Below, piece after piece: positions 19,221 through 26,845 of a DNA stretch of 64,000 nucleotides. Numbering within the stretch: position 1 is the first letter of the stretch; each line of letters opens with the position of its first letter. Under the pieces are notes generated by a model. It worked only from the letters and a program-made list of their open reading frames with translations, was not told where the DNA came from and made no database searches. Both the position numbers and the translations under genes were made by a program. The stretch spans positions 124,001 through 188,000 of the forward strand of contig CAZCNL010000003.1 in assembly GCA_964500435.1 (NCBI GenBank), given 5' to 3'. Origin of the DNA: GWF2-33-9 sp964500435 (GTDB lineage: Bacteria; Bacteroidota; Ignavibacteria; Kapaibacteriales; UBA2268).

Positions 19221-19236
19221 TTTTTTTGTAATTTTG
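19205..19236 (+). promoter_or_regulatory. Bacteroidota-type promoter for tRNA(CAT)
   Basis: A -33 TTTG at 19205-19208 and a -7 TAATTTTG at 19229-19236 are separated by 20 bp, matching the TTTG-N(17-23)-TAnnTTTG consensus. Expected initiation is about 15 bp before the tRNA. The -33 box lies inside the 3' end of the DUF151 gene. Confidence 0.55.
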
Positions 19237-19257
19237 TATTCTTTTGAAATACGATTT

Positions 19258-19331
19258 GCCGGGGTAGCTCAGTTGGTTAGAGCAATGGAATCATAATCCA
19301 TGTGTCGGGGGTTCAAATCCCTCCCTCGGTA
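19258..19331 (+). tRNA. tRNA-Met (anticodon CAT; elongator Met or lysidine-type Ile2)
   Basis: A full cloverleaf of 74 nt can be drawn. The acceptor GCCGGGG pairs with CCTCGGT through two G-U pairs. TA is followed by the D-stem GCTC/GAGC, anticodon stem ATGGA/TCCAT with loop ATCATAA (anticodon CAT), and a T-arm GGGGG-TTCAAAT-CCCTC. The three G-C pairs of an initiator anticodon stem are missing, so this is not tRNA-fMet. Sequence alone cannot separate elongator Met from Ile2. CCA is not encoded. Confidence 0.93.
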
Positions 19332-19457
19332 CTTAATACAGGAAATATTTAAAGTTCTAAAAATTCTTGTCGAGAACAACTAAATAATCGTAAAGACAGG
19401 ATGTAAATGTGTAATTAATAAAATTTAAGAATATACTTCAAGATAAAAATTATATTG

Positions 19458-19488
19458 GGGATATGGAAAATTTCATATCCCTTTTTTT
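19458..19488 (+). terminator. Intrinsic terminator downstream of tRNA(CAT)
   Basis: The stem GGGATATG (19458-19465) pairs with CATATCCC (19474-19481) and is followed by seven T. The 126 nt between the tRNA and this hairpin hold no visible gene. Confidence 0.8.
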
Positions 19489-19775
19489 CAATATCACAAA
19501 ATTTATTACGCTTCGATTTAACTAAATTCATTAATTTGATAATAAAACTTTTTAATTAAGAATGCAAAAAACTAGTTTTTATACAATTTGAATATTTGAT
19601 TTTTTAATTTTGAAATTGAGGAAATTATATTTGAATTAGTATTAGATCCTTAAAAATAAATTACTATCTTAATATTAGTTATATTCACAAGGAAAGATTC
19701 AGATGATAAAAACTTTTTATCTGTAAATGGTAAGAATTTACTTAATTTTGTATTTATTTCATTAAATTAATTTAT
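19489..19775. other. Gene-free AT-rich leader region before the sensor operon
   Basis: No coding frame is visible. The only structures are an imperfect inverted repeat at 19701-19722 (ATAAAAA against TTTTTAT) and a -7-like TAATTTTG at 19743-19750, 26 bp before the PhnD-like gene start. The repeat may be an operator; nothing else is recognisable. Confidence 0.5.
19743..19750 (+). promoter_or_regulatory. Candidate -7 box for the PhnD-like/kinase/regulator operon
   Basis: TAATTTTG fits TAnnTTTG, with a T-rich stretch about 25 bp upstream instead of a clean TTTG. It would give a short leader of about 20 nt before the ATG at 19776. Confidence 0.35.
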
Positions 19776-20690
19776 ATGGTACGTATAGGTTTTCTTTTAA
19801 TATTTTTTATCCAAGTAATTTTTTTTTCAAGCTGTACTGATAAAGAAGACAAAAAAATTACTATAAATTTTATGGACAGAGATGATTCCGTTTTCCAAAG
19901 AATTCCAGATACTACGAATACCTTAAAAGTAGCTATTTCTGCAATGATTTCACCTAAAAGTACTTTTGTTTATTATCAAGAACTATTAGATTACTTAGCA
20001 AAAAAGACGAATTGTAAAATTATACTAATACAACGTAAAACTTATCAAGAAATTAATACTCTTCTTGAATCTGGAGAATTGGATTTTGCGTTTATATGCT
20101 CAGGAGCTTATGTAGAACTAGCTAGTAAATGCAAAACAAATATTTTGGCTGTTCCTCAATCAAATGGTAAATTGACATATCAAGCATATATTATAGCACA
20201 TTCAAAAAGCGGTGTAAACAAGTTTGAAGACTTTAAAGGTAAGTCTTTTGCTTTTACTGATATGCTTTCAAATTCAGGTCGGCTTTATGCATTAAAAAGA
20301 TTAAAAGAAATTGGTGAAACTGATAAATCATTTTTTTCAAGTATCGTATTTACATATGGGCACGACAACTCTATAAAATTAGTAAATAATGGTTTAGTTG
20401 ATGGTGCGACTATTGATGGTTTGATCTTCAATTTCATAAGAATTAATAATCCTGAACAAGTATCAAATGTAAAAATTATAGAAAAATCAGAAAATTATGG
20501 TATTCCTCCTATTGTGTCGAGACAAGATAAAACACCAAAATTAGAATCGATTAGAAATACTTTGTTCAATATGGCAGATGACAGCGTAGGTTCATTAATT
20601 TTATCAAAATTACAAATTGATAAATTTGTTGCTGGTAAAGACTCAAGTTATAATTCCATACGAAAAATGATGAGCTTATTAAAAGAATGA
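19776..20690 (+). CDS. PhnD-like oxyanion-binding lipoprotein, probable sensor component (AioX/ArrX-like)
   Basis: The protein has 304 residues. It has a lipoprotein signal with lipobox FFSSC (Cys20) and a PhnD-type periplasmic binding domain: LKVAISAMISPKSTFVYYQELLDYLAKKT, ELDFAFICSGAYVELA and FKGKSFAFTDMLSNSGRLYALKRL. No ABC permease or ATPase is adjacent; the stop overlaps the start of a histidine kinase by 4 bp (ATGA), so it is more likely a ligand-sensing partner than a transporter subunit. Separate PhnD-like protein, kinase and sigma-54 regulator genes are the layout of AioXSR/ArrXSR arsenic-oxyanion sensors. Cys108 in the binding-cleft motif FICSGAY is notable because a cysteine is essential for arsenite binding in AioX; equivalence is my inference. 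Phosphite or sulfur oxyanions remain possible. Confidence 0.8.
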   Translation: MVRIGFLLIFFIQVIFFSSCTDKEDKKITINFMDRDDSVFQRIPDTTNTLKVAISAMISPKSTFVYYQELLDYLAKKTNCKIILIQRKTYQEINTLLESGELDFAFICSGAYVELASKCKTNILAVPQSNGKLTYQAYIIAHSKSGVNKFEDFKGKSFAFTDMLSNSGRLYALKRLKEIGETDKSFFSSIVFTYGHDNSIKLVNNGLVDGATIDGLIFNFIRINNPEQVSNVKIIEKSENYGIPPIVSRQDKTPKLESIRNTLFNMADDSVGSLILSKLQIDKFVAGKDSSYNSIRKMMSLLKE

Positions 20691-22177
20691 AAAAATTATA
20701 TATATCATTATTTTGGAAATTTCTAATAGCTATAATTTTAACAGTTACATTATTTGGATTGTTGAATATAAATTTTGTGTGGCGTAAAGTATATAATTTA
20801 ATTGATTTAGAGATATCCAAAAGAATTATTTATATTGGGAAAAACTTAGCTAATCAATCATTAAAATATATTTTATATAAAGACATATCATCATTACAGT
20901 CAATATTAGATGAGACAAAAAGAAGTGATCCGATCATTGAGTATTGTTTTATAACAGATTCCGAGAACAATGTACTTGCACATACTTTTACTCAAGGATT
21001 TCCAAAAAAGTTACTTGGGGTAAACAAGTTAAAACTAGGAGATACATTATCTATCATAAAAATCTATGCTGAAAATTATCAAACAAAAAATATTAATGAT
21101 GTAATCATACCAGTTCTGGATGGTAAAGTTGGCTATGTTAGATTAGGCATTAACGATGATATGGCTTGGATCAACCTAAAAAGTACGTTTATTACATTCA
21201 TAGTTATATTTCTGTCTTTTACTTTATTAGGATTTTTAGGAGCGTTCATTTTTTCTTACTTAATAGCCGAACCTATTAAGAGAATTAAAATGACAGCTGA
21301 AAAAATTGACATTGAAAATTTGAAGAATATTGGGGAAATATCAAATATTAAAAGTTCTCACGATTTAATATTTTCAAAGTTTAATATTAGAGATGAAATT
21401 GATGATTTATCCGAAAAATTCAATGAGATGATTCTAAGACTCAATACAACATATCAAAAATTAATTGCAACACAAAGTGCAATGAACCAATCTGAGAAAT
21501 TAGCATCCATTGGAACACTTGTTTCTGGTATAGCTCATGAAATTAATAATCCTCTTTCAGGTTTACAAAGTTGCATAAGAAGGATTGGAGAACATCCTGA
21601 TAACATTGCACAGAATGTTAAGTATATAGAGATAATGAATGAAACCACTGCAAAGATTCAGAATATTGTTAAAGGATTATTAGATTTTTCAAGAGTTTCA
21701 AGTGGGAAAAAAGAATACAATAACATCAATCAAATCATAGAAAATACAATTAAACTAATGAAATTTAGGAAATCATTTTCTGTAATAGATATTGTTTTTA
21801 GAACAGAAAAAGACGAACAGATACTGAAATGCAATAAGAATGAAATGGAACAGGTATTTTTCAATCTTATTAAAAATTCTATTGAAGCAATCGAAGAAAA
21901 ATTAAAGATTGATGACAATCATAAAGGTAAAATCGAAATTACTTTGACAACTTCCAATTCAACAGTTGAAATAGATATTTATGACAATGGTATTGGTATT
22001 AAAAAGGAGAATATAACAAAAGTTTTCGATCCTTTTTTTACAACAAAAGATGTGGGTAAAGGGACAGGATTAGGATGCTCCATTTGTTATAACATTATAA
22101 GAGATCACAATGGCGAGTTTATTATCGAATCTGATTATTTAAAATGGACATTACAAAAAATAATTTTTCAAAGATAA
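20687..22177 (+). CDS. Membrane sensor histidine kinase (AioS/NtrB-like)
   Basis: The 496 residues comprise TM1 (about 8-30), a periplasmic region (about 31-165), TM2 (about 167-192), a HAMP-like linker, and a HisKA domain with phospho-acceptor His284 in SGIAHEINNPLSG. The HATPase domain has the N box NLIKNSIEAIEE, G1 DNGIGIKKENI and FDPFFTTKDVGKGTGLG. The last G box reads LKWTLQKIIFQR where a G-x-G-T pattern is expected, so Trp replaces a glycine (one base change) and the tail is short. ATP binding may be altered. It overlaps the PhnD-like gene by 4 bp and precedes the response regulator by 15 bp, a probable three-component operon. Confidence 0.9.
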   Translation: MKKLYISLFWKFLIAIILTVTLFGLLNINFVWRKVYNLIDLEISKRIIYIGKNLANQSLKYILYKDISSLQSILDETKRSDPIIEYCFITDSENNVLAHTFTQGFPKKLLGVNKLKLGDTLSIIKIYAENYQTKNINDVIIPVLDGKVGYVRLGINDDMAWINLKSTFITFIVIFLSFTLLGFLGAFIFSYLIAEPIKRIKMTAEKIDIENLKNIGEISNIKSSHDLIFSKFNIRDEIDDLSEKFNEMILRLNTTYQKLIATQSAMNQSEKLASIGTLVSGIAHEINNPLSGLQSCIRRIGEHPDNIAQNVKYIEIMNETTAKIQNIVKGLLDFSRVSSGKKEYNNINQIIENTIKLMKFRKSFSVIDIVFRTEKDEQILKCNKNEMEQVFFNLIKNSIEAIEEKLKIDDNHKGKIEITLTTSNSTVEIDIYDNGIGIKKENITKVFDPFFTTKDVGKGTGLGCSICYNIIRDHNGEFIIESDYLKWTLQKIIFQR

Positions 22178-22192
22178 ATAATAAAAGATATT

Positions 22193-23542
22193 ATGGAAAA
22201 GATCAAAATTTTTGTAGTAGATGATGAAAGTAGTGTAAGGATAACTTTATCGGATGATTTAAAAGATCTTGGATTTATTATTTTTGAATATGATAACCCT
22301 TTAGTAGCATTAATTGATTTACCTAAACACCAACCGGACATCATTTTTTCTGATATCAGAATGCCTGAATTAAATGGAATTGATTTCCTTAAAGAAGTTA
22401 AAAAAATAAGCCCAACAACCTATGTTGTTATGATGACAGGTTATAGTTCTGTAAATACAGCATTAGAAGCTGTTAAATCAGGTGCCTATGATTATATCAG
22501 CAAACCTCTGAATATCGAAGAACTAAAAATAATCTTGAAACAAATAACTGATATTATAAATTTAAAACATGATTATAAACGAATAATAGATCAATCTTCT
22601 GAACAATTTAGTATTGATCACATAATTGGTTCAAGTAAAGAAATAAAAATATTAAAAGATGCAATTCATATGGTATCAAAATCCGACAGCACTGTTTTGA
22701 TACAAGGAGAGACTGGAACTGGGAAAGAATTAGTTACCAATGTCATACATTATTTGTCAAATCGCAGAGATAAGCCTCTTATTAAGCTAAGTTGTGCAAT
22801 TCTTTCAAAAGAAATATTTGAAAGTGAACTTTTTGGCCATGAAAAAGGTGCTTTTACAGGTGCTATTAGGGATAAAAAAGGGAGATTTGAATTAGCTAAT
22901 AATGGCACACTTTTTTTAGATGATATTGATGACATTCCGATTGAGTTACAAGTAAAATTATTGAGGGTCTTGGAGGAAAGTGAGTTTGAAAAGGTTGGTG
23001 GTGAAAAAACTATAAAAGTCAACGTTAGAGTTATTGCAGCAACTAAAAAAGATTTACGTAAGTTAGTTGATGAAGGAAAATTCAGAGAGGATTTATTTTA
23101 TAGATTAAATGTCTTCCCAATAATTCTAAAACCACTAAGAGAACGAAAAAGTGATATAAAAGAACTTTTTTATTTCTTCTTAAATAATAAAATTAAATCT
23201 GATAACATCAAAATTCAGAGTGAAGTACTACAAATTTTAGAAAATTATTATTGGCCTGGTAATGTAAGAGAATTAAAACATTTAGTCGAAAGGCTGGTTA
23301 TAATTTCATCAGGAAATGATATTACGATTTCACATTTACCTATGGAAATACTTAGCTCTAATGTCACCTCAGTTAAATCTTATTCTGATTCCCAATCGTT
23401 GGATGATTATTTGTTCGAAGTTGAAAAAGGAATCTTGATAAATACATTAACAAAAACTGCCGGTAATAAATCAAAAGCAGCTGAAATACTAAAAATTCCT
23501 TATTCAACACTTAGAACAAAATTAGAAAAATTCGGTTTATAA
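22193..23542 (+). CDS. Sigma-54-dependent response regulator (NtrC/AioR-like)
   Basis: The protein has 449 residues and three domains: a receiver with phospho-acceptor Asp54 (IIFSDIRMPE) and Lys104 (SKPL); an AAA+ domain with Walker A GETGTGKE at 172-179, the sigma-54-contacting GAFTGA loop at 219-224 and Walker B GTLFLDDID; and a Fis-type HTH at the C-terminus (GNKSKAAEILKIPYSTLRTKL). An intact GAFTGA shows that it can activate sigma-54 holoenzyme. A sigma-54-like promoter 132 bp downstream of its stop, ahead of the molybdoenzyme gene, is the obvious target. Confidence 0.94.
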   Translation: MEKIKIFVVDDESSVRITLSDDLKDLGFIIFEYDNPLVALIDLPKHQPDIIFSDIRMPELNGIDFLKEVKKISPTTYVVMMTGYSSVNTALEAVKSGAYDYISKPLNIEELKIILKQITDIINLKHDYKRIIDQSSEQFSIDHIIGSSKEIKILKDAIHMVSKSDSTVLIQGETGTGKELVTNVIHYLSNRRDKPLIKLSCAILSKEIFESELFGHEKGAFTGAIRDKKGRFELANNGTLFLDDIDDIPIELQVKLLRVLEESEFEKVGGEKTIKVNVRVIAATKKDLRKLVDEGKFREDLFYRLNVFPIILKPLRERKSDIKELFYFFLNNKIKSDNIKIQSEVLQILENYYWPGNVRELKHLVERLVIISSGNDITISHLPMEILSSNVTSVKSYSDSQSLDDYLFEVEKGILINTLTKTAGNKSKAAEILKIPYSTLRTKLEKFGL

Positions 23543-23564
23543 TTTTTTCGATTGAAGTTTATGT

Positions 23565-23604
23565 GCGGAATTACGTTTATAGTAACGGAATTCCGCTTTT
23601 TTTT
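23565..23604 (+). terminator. Intrinsic terminator of the sensor/regulator operon
   Basis: GCGGAATT (23565-23572) pairs with AATTCCGC (23589-23596), with an inner TTAC/GTAA pairing possible, and is followed by eight T. It separates the regulatory operon from the molybdoenzyme operon. Confidence 0.85.
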
Positions 23605-23673
23605 CTCTGAGTCATAAGATCTTAAAAAATAAAATTCTTTTATAAATCAATGCCTTATGTTTATTAAATTTGT

Positions 23674-23690
23674 TTGGCATAACAATTGTA
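23674..23690 (+). promoter_or_regulatory. Candidate sigma-54 (-24/-12) promoter for the molybdoenzyme operon
   Basis: TTTGGCATAACAATTGT carries the -24 core TTGGCA and a -12 core TTGT with the exact GG-N10-GT spacing (consensus GG-N10-GC). It lies after the terminator of the sigma-54 activator operon and about 240 bp before the molybdoenzyme ATG. The C-to-T change at -12 weakens the match. Confidence 0.5.
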
Positions 23691-23727
23691 AAGTATAATA
23701 AGTAAGTAAAGTAAAATTTGAATTTAA

Positions 23728-23870
23728 AGAGGAATTTCTTAAGGGTTTGATAAACAGATATACATTAAATAAAATTAGGAATAATAAGATAATTTGAAGA
23801 ATAATGTTCTTACTTAATTGTGCAAAATGAGGAAAAAGAATTAAGGATTTCAATAAAAAGAAGTTCCTCT
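23728..23870 (+). repeat. Long-range 13-bp inverted repeat in the molybdoenzyme leader
   Basis: AGAGGAATTTCTT (23728-23740) can pair with AAGAAGTTCCTCT (23858-23870) over all 13 positions, with a single G-U pair, closing a 117-nt loop. It falls wholly in the predicted 5' leader (about 23700-23929). Apart from this and the sigma-54 site, the 387-bp gap 23543-23929 holds the terminator of the previous operon and no coding frame that looks real. Confidence 0.5.
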
Positions 23871-23929
23871 GTTAATGAAGAAATTCAAAGTAAATAAGAT
23901 AAATTTTACAAAATTAATCAGGATAGACT

Positions 23930-26821
23930 ATGGAGAAAATAATTGAAACAAACAGTATGGTTATTGATGAAGTCAATATCAATAATAATTCTGGATATTT
24001 ACCAGGGAGAAGAGATTTTATAAAAACAACAGGTTTGATCTCTGCTGGTATTGCTGCAAGTATGATGTTCTCATCACCTGTTCTTAGAGCATTTGAGAGA
24101 AAAGATGAAAAAGGTAACAAGACCTTAGCTTACGAAGGTAAATGGGTTCCTTCAACTTGTCAAGGTTGTACAACATGGTGCGCTATTGAATTCTTTGTTC
24201 AAAATGGAAGAGTTGTAAAAGTGCGAGGAAACCAGCAGTCAAAATCAAACGAAGGATATTGCTGTCCAAAGGGACATCTTCAAATTTTGGAACTTTACGA
24301 TCCAGATAGGGTAAAAGTACCTATGAAAAGAACCAACCCAAATAAAGGACCTAATGAGAATCCAGGATTTGTGCCTATCACATGGGATGAAGCTTTAGAC
24401 ACATTAGCAACAAAAATGATGGAGTTGAGAAATGCAAATGAACCACATAAATTTTTATTTTTAAGAGGAAGATATTCATCATATTCAACTGATCATATAT
24501 ATACAGGTTTATCTAAGATTTATGGAACGCCTAATTCAATTTCTCATAGTTCGTTGTGTTCTGAGGCTGAAAAATTTGGTCCCTATTATACTGAAGGTTT
24601 TTGGGGATATAGAGATTACGATGTTACCAAAGCTAAATGTTTGGTAATTTGGGGAAGTGACCCACTTAGTTCAAACAGGCAAATTCCGAATATGATAAAT
24701 AAATTTGGAGAAATAATTGAGAATGCTAAGGTTATTACAATCGACCCAAGAATGAGTGCTTCAGCAGTTAAATCTCATGAATGGATGCCGATTCAACCAG
24801 GTGAGGATGGTGCTTTAGCATCAGCATTGGCTCATATAATCTTAACTGAAGGATTATGGAATAAAGAATTTGTCGGGGATTTCAATGATGGCATTAACAA
24901 ATTCATTCCTGGTCAGACAGTTGATGAATCCAGTTTTACAGAAGTTCATACATACGGATTAGTTAAATGGTGGAACTTAGAATTGAAAGATAAAACTGCT
25001 GATTGGGCAGAACCAATAACAAAACTGCCTAAAGAGCAAATAATTAGGGTTGCAAGAGCAATGGGTAACGCAGCACCTAAGACTATTGTTTGGTTAGGTC
25101 CTGGTCCAGTAATGAGTCCTCGTGGTGCATATATTGCTATGGCGATTCATGCTTTGAATGGATTATTAGGTTCCGTTGATAATGAAGGTGGAACACTTAG
25201 AGCAATGAAGGTCCTTTCAAATTCTTATCCCAATGTGGCACCTTATGAAGACGAAATAGCAGCAAATGGTTTAAAATACCAAAAGATAGACCAAAGGGGT
25301 TATAAAGCGTTTCCATCAATGGATGCTGGCAAGATTGGGACCGCTGTTGTGACAAACAATGTTGCCGATGCGATTCTCGCTTCCGATCCATATGATATTA
25401 AAGTTATTTTAGGAGTATGGTGTAATTTTGCTTTTTCAGGAACACAAGCCCAAAGATGGGAAGAAGCATTAAAGAAAGTACCATTCTTCTGTCATGTAAC
25501 TACCAACGCATCAGAAATGAGTCACTATGCGGATATTATACTTCCCGCTGCGCATCATGCCACTGAAAAATGGTCTGCAAGTAATAGTATGGCCAATTTA
25601 TATAGTTTTATATCTATACAGCAACCTGTTGTTAAGAGATTTTGGGACGTAAAAGCAGACGAGAATGAAATTATGTGGGAATTATCCTTAAAATTGAAAG
25701 AAAAGGGCTTTTCGAAATTATATGATTTCTATTCCACAGAGTTTAAAGACCCAGATACATCGGCCATACCCACAAATGCTGAAGAATTTGCTATATTTTC
25801 TACCAAATTTAGAACAAAGCCATCATATGACACAATTGGTGGTTGGGATAAATTTAAAGAAATTGGTATTGTATCATCTGAGAAATATGTATACAAAAAA
25901 ACTTGGGACAATATGGGTACAGTAACAAAAAAATTTGAATTTTACAGCGAAACACTTAAGAAAGCACTAGGAGAACATGCAGCAAAATATAAAACTGATG
26001 TAGATGATATTTTAACTACTTGTAATTATACCGCACAAGGTGAATTAGCATTTATCCCTCATTATGAACCACCAATGAGAAAGGGAAGTAAGCAAGATTA
26101 TCCATTTGAATTCATCGATTACAAATCAAAATTAAACAGGGAAGGCAGAAGCCAGAACATTCCTTGGTATTATGAATTCCACAAAGTTGATACGGGAGAT
26201 GAGTCATGGGAAGATGTAATTAAAATGAATCCAAAAGATGCCCAAAGACTTGGACTATCCAATGGTGATAAGGTTAAGGTTACTTCAATAGTTGGAAGCA
26301 TTGAAGCTACATTGAAAACATGGGAAGGCATAAGAGAAGGAACAGTCACAAAAGCATATGGTCAAGGCCATACAAAATATGGTAAAATTGCTGCCTTAGA
26401 TTTTGAAAAAGGAATACCAAGAGGTAGTAATAACAATTTTATCATTCCAGTTGAATATGAAAGATTTTCCGGCTCTAACTCAAGAAATGGCGGTTTCTTT
26501 GGTGTCAAAATAGAAAAAGCAACAACTGGTATATTTGACAACGATAATAAACAAACAACTAAGATTAATTTAAGTGCTTTATATCCAAATCCTGCAAATA
26601 GTTATACAATTCTTAATTTGACTATGCAGACTGAATCTTATGTAAAGATAGCAATTTATGGTTCCAACGGGAAGAAAGTACTAAATGTATATGATGGTAT
26701 ATTAAATTATGGTAGTCACACTTTAAGGATAGATACTTCTATTCTTGATTCAGGTATGTATATCTGTCAAGTAGTGTCTGATAATTTTAGATCAGCGTTA
26801 AAATTGATTGTTAATAAATAA
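23930..26821 (+). CDS. Molybdopterin oxidoreductase catalytic subunit with Tat signal and T9SS C-terminal sorting domain (ArrA/Psr-Phs-like)
   Basis: The 963 residues show, in order: a Tat signal (GRRDFIKTTG at about 26-35 plus a hydrophobic stretch to about 54); a [4Fe-4S] site with C77, C80, C84 and C112 (CPKG); the bis-MGD oxidoreductase body; and a molydopterin-binding C-terminal beta domain to about 870. A probable Mo-ligand Cys210 lies in SHSSLCSEAEKFG. Residues 878-963 form a type A T9SS sorting domain (ALYPNPANSY, DTSILDSGMYICQVV, LKLIVNK). His206, Lys215 and Tyr227 have spacing from Cys210 that matches what I recall for arsenate reductase ArrA. Polysulfide, thiosulfate, tetrathionate or selenate enzymes are alternatives. 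Fe-S subunit and chaperone genes follow. A molybdoenzyme sent through both Tat and T9SS would end on the cell surface. Confidence 0.9.
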   Translation: MEKIIETNSMVIDEVNINNNSGYLPGRRDFIKTTGLISAGIAASMMFSSPVLRAFERKDEKGNKTLAYEGKWVPSTCQGCTTWCAIEFFVQNGRVVKVRGNQQSKSNEGYCCPKGHLQILELYDPDRVKVPMKRTNPNKGPNENPGFVPITWDEALDTLATKMMELRNANEPHKFLFLRGRYSSYSTDHIYTGLSKIYGTPNSISHSSLCSEAEKFGPYYTEGFWGYRDYDVTKAKCLVIWGSDPLSSNRQIPNMINKFGEIIENAKVITIDPRMSASAVKSHEWMPIQPGEDGALASALAHIILTEGLWNKEFVGDFNDGINKFIPGQTVDESSFTEVHTYGLVKWWNLELKDKTADWAEPITKLPKEQIIRVARAMGNAAPKTIVWLGPGPVMSPRGAYIAMAIHALNGLLGSVDNEGGTLRAMKVLSNSYPNVAPYEDEIAANGLKYQKIDQRGYKAFPSMDAGKIGTAVVTNNVADAILASDPYDIKVILGVWCNFAFSGTQAQRWEEALKKVPFFCHVTTNASEMSHYADIILPAAHHATEKWSASNSMANLYSFISIQQPVVKRFWDVKADENEIMWELSLKLKEKGFSKLYDFYSTEFKDPDTSAIPTNAEEFAIFSTKFRTKPSYDTIGGWDKFKEIGIVSSEKYVYKKTWDNMGTVTKKFEFYSETLKKALGEHAAKYKTDVDDILTTCNYTAQGELAFIPHYEPPMRKGSKQDYPFEFIDYKSKLNREGRSQNIPWYYEFHKVDTGDESWEDVIKMNPKDAQRLGLSNGDKVKVTSIVGSIEATLKTWEGIREGTVTKAYGQGHTKYGKIAALDFEKGIPRGSNNNFIIPVEYERFSGSNSRNGGFFGVKIEKATTGIFDNDNKQTTKINLSALYPNPANSYTILNLTMQTESYVKIAIYGSNGKKVLNVYDGILNYGSHTLRIDTSILDSGMYICQVVSDNFRSALKLIVNK

Positions 26822-26845
26822 TAATAAAATAAAGGAATTAATATT

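Noticed and set aside
19776..20690. PhnD-like protein as part of a phosphonate ABC importer
   Set aside because: No ATPase or permease gene is adjacent, and the gene overlaps a histidine kinase gene, so a sensing role is more likely.
23647..23853. Minus-strand frame of 68 codons in the molybdoenzyme leader
   Set aside because: It covers the sigma-54-like site and half of the inverted repeat, is hydrophobic only because of AT content, and lacks a ribosome site.
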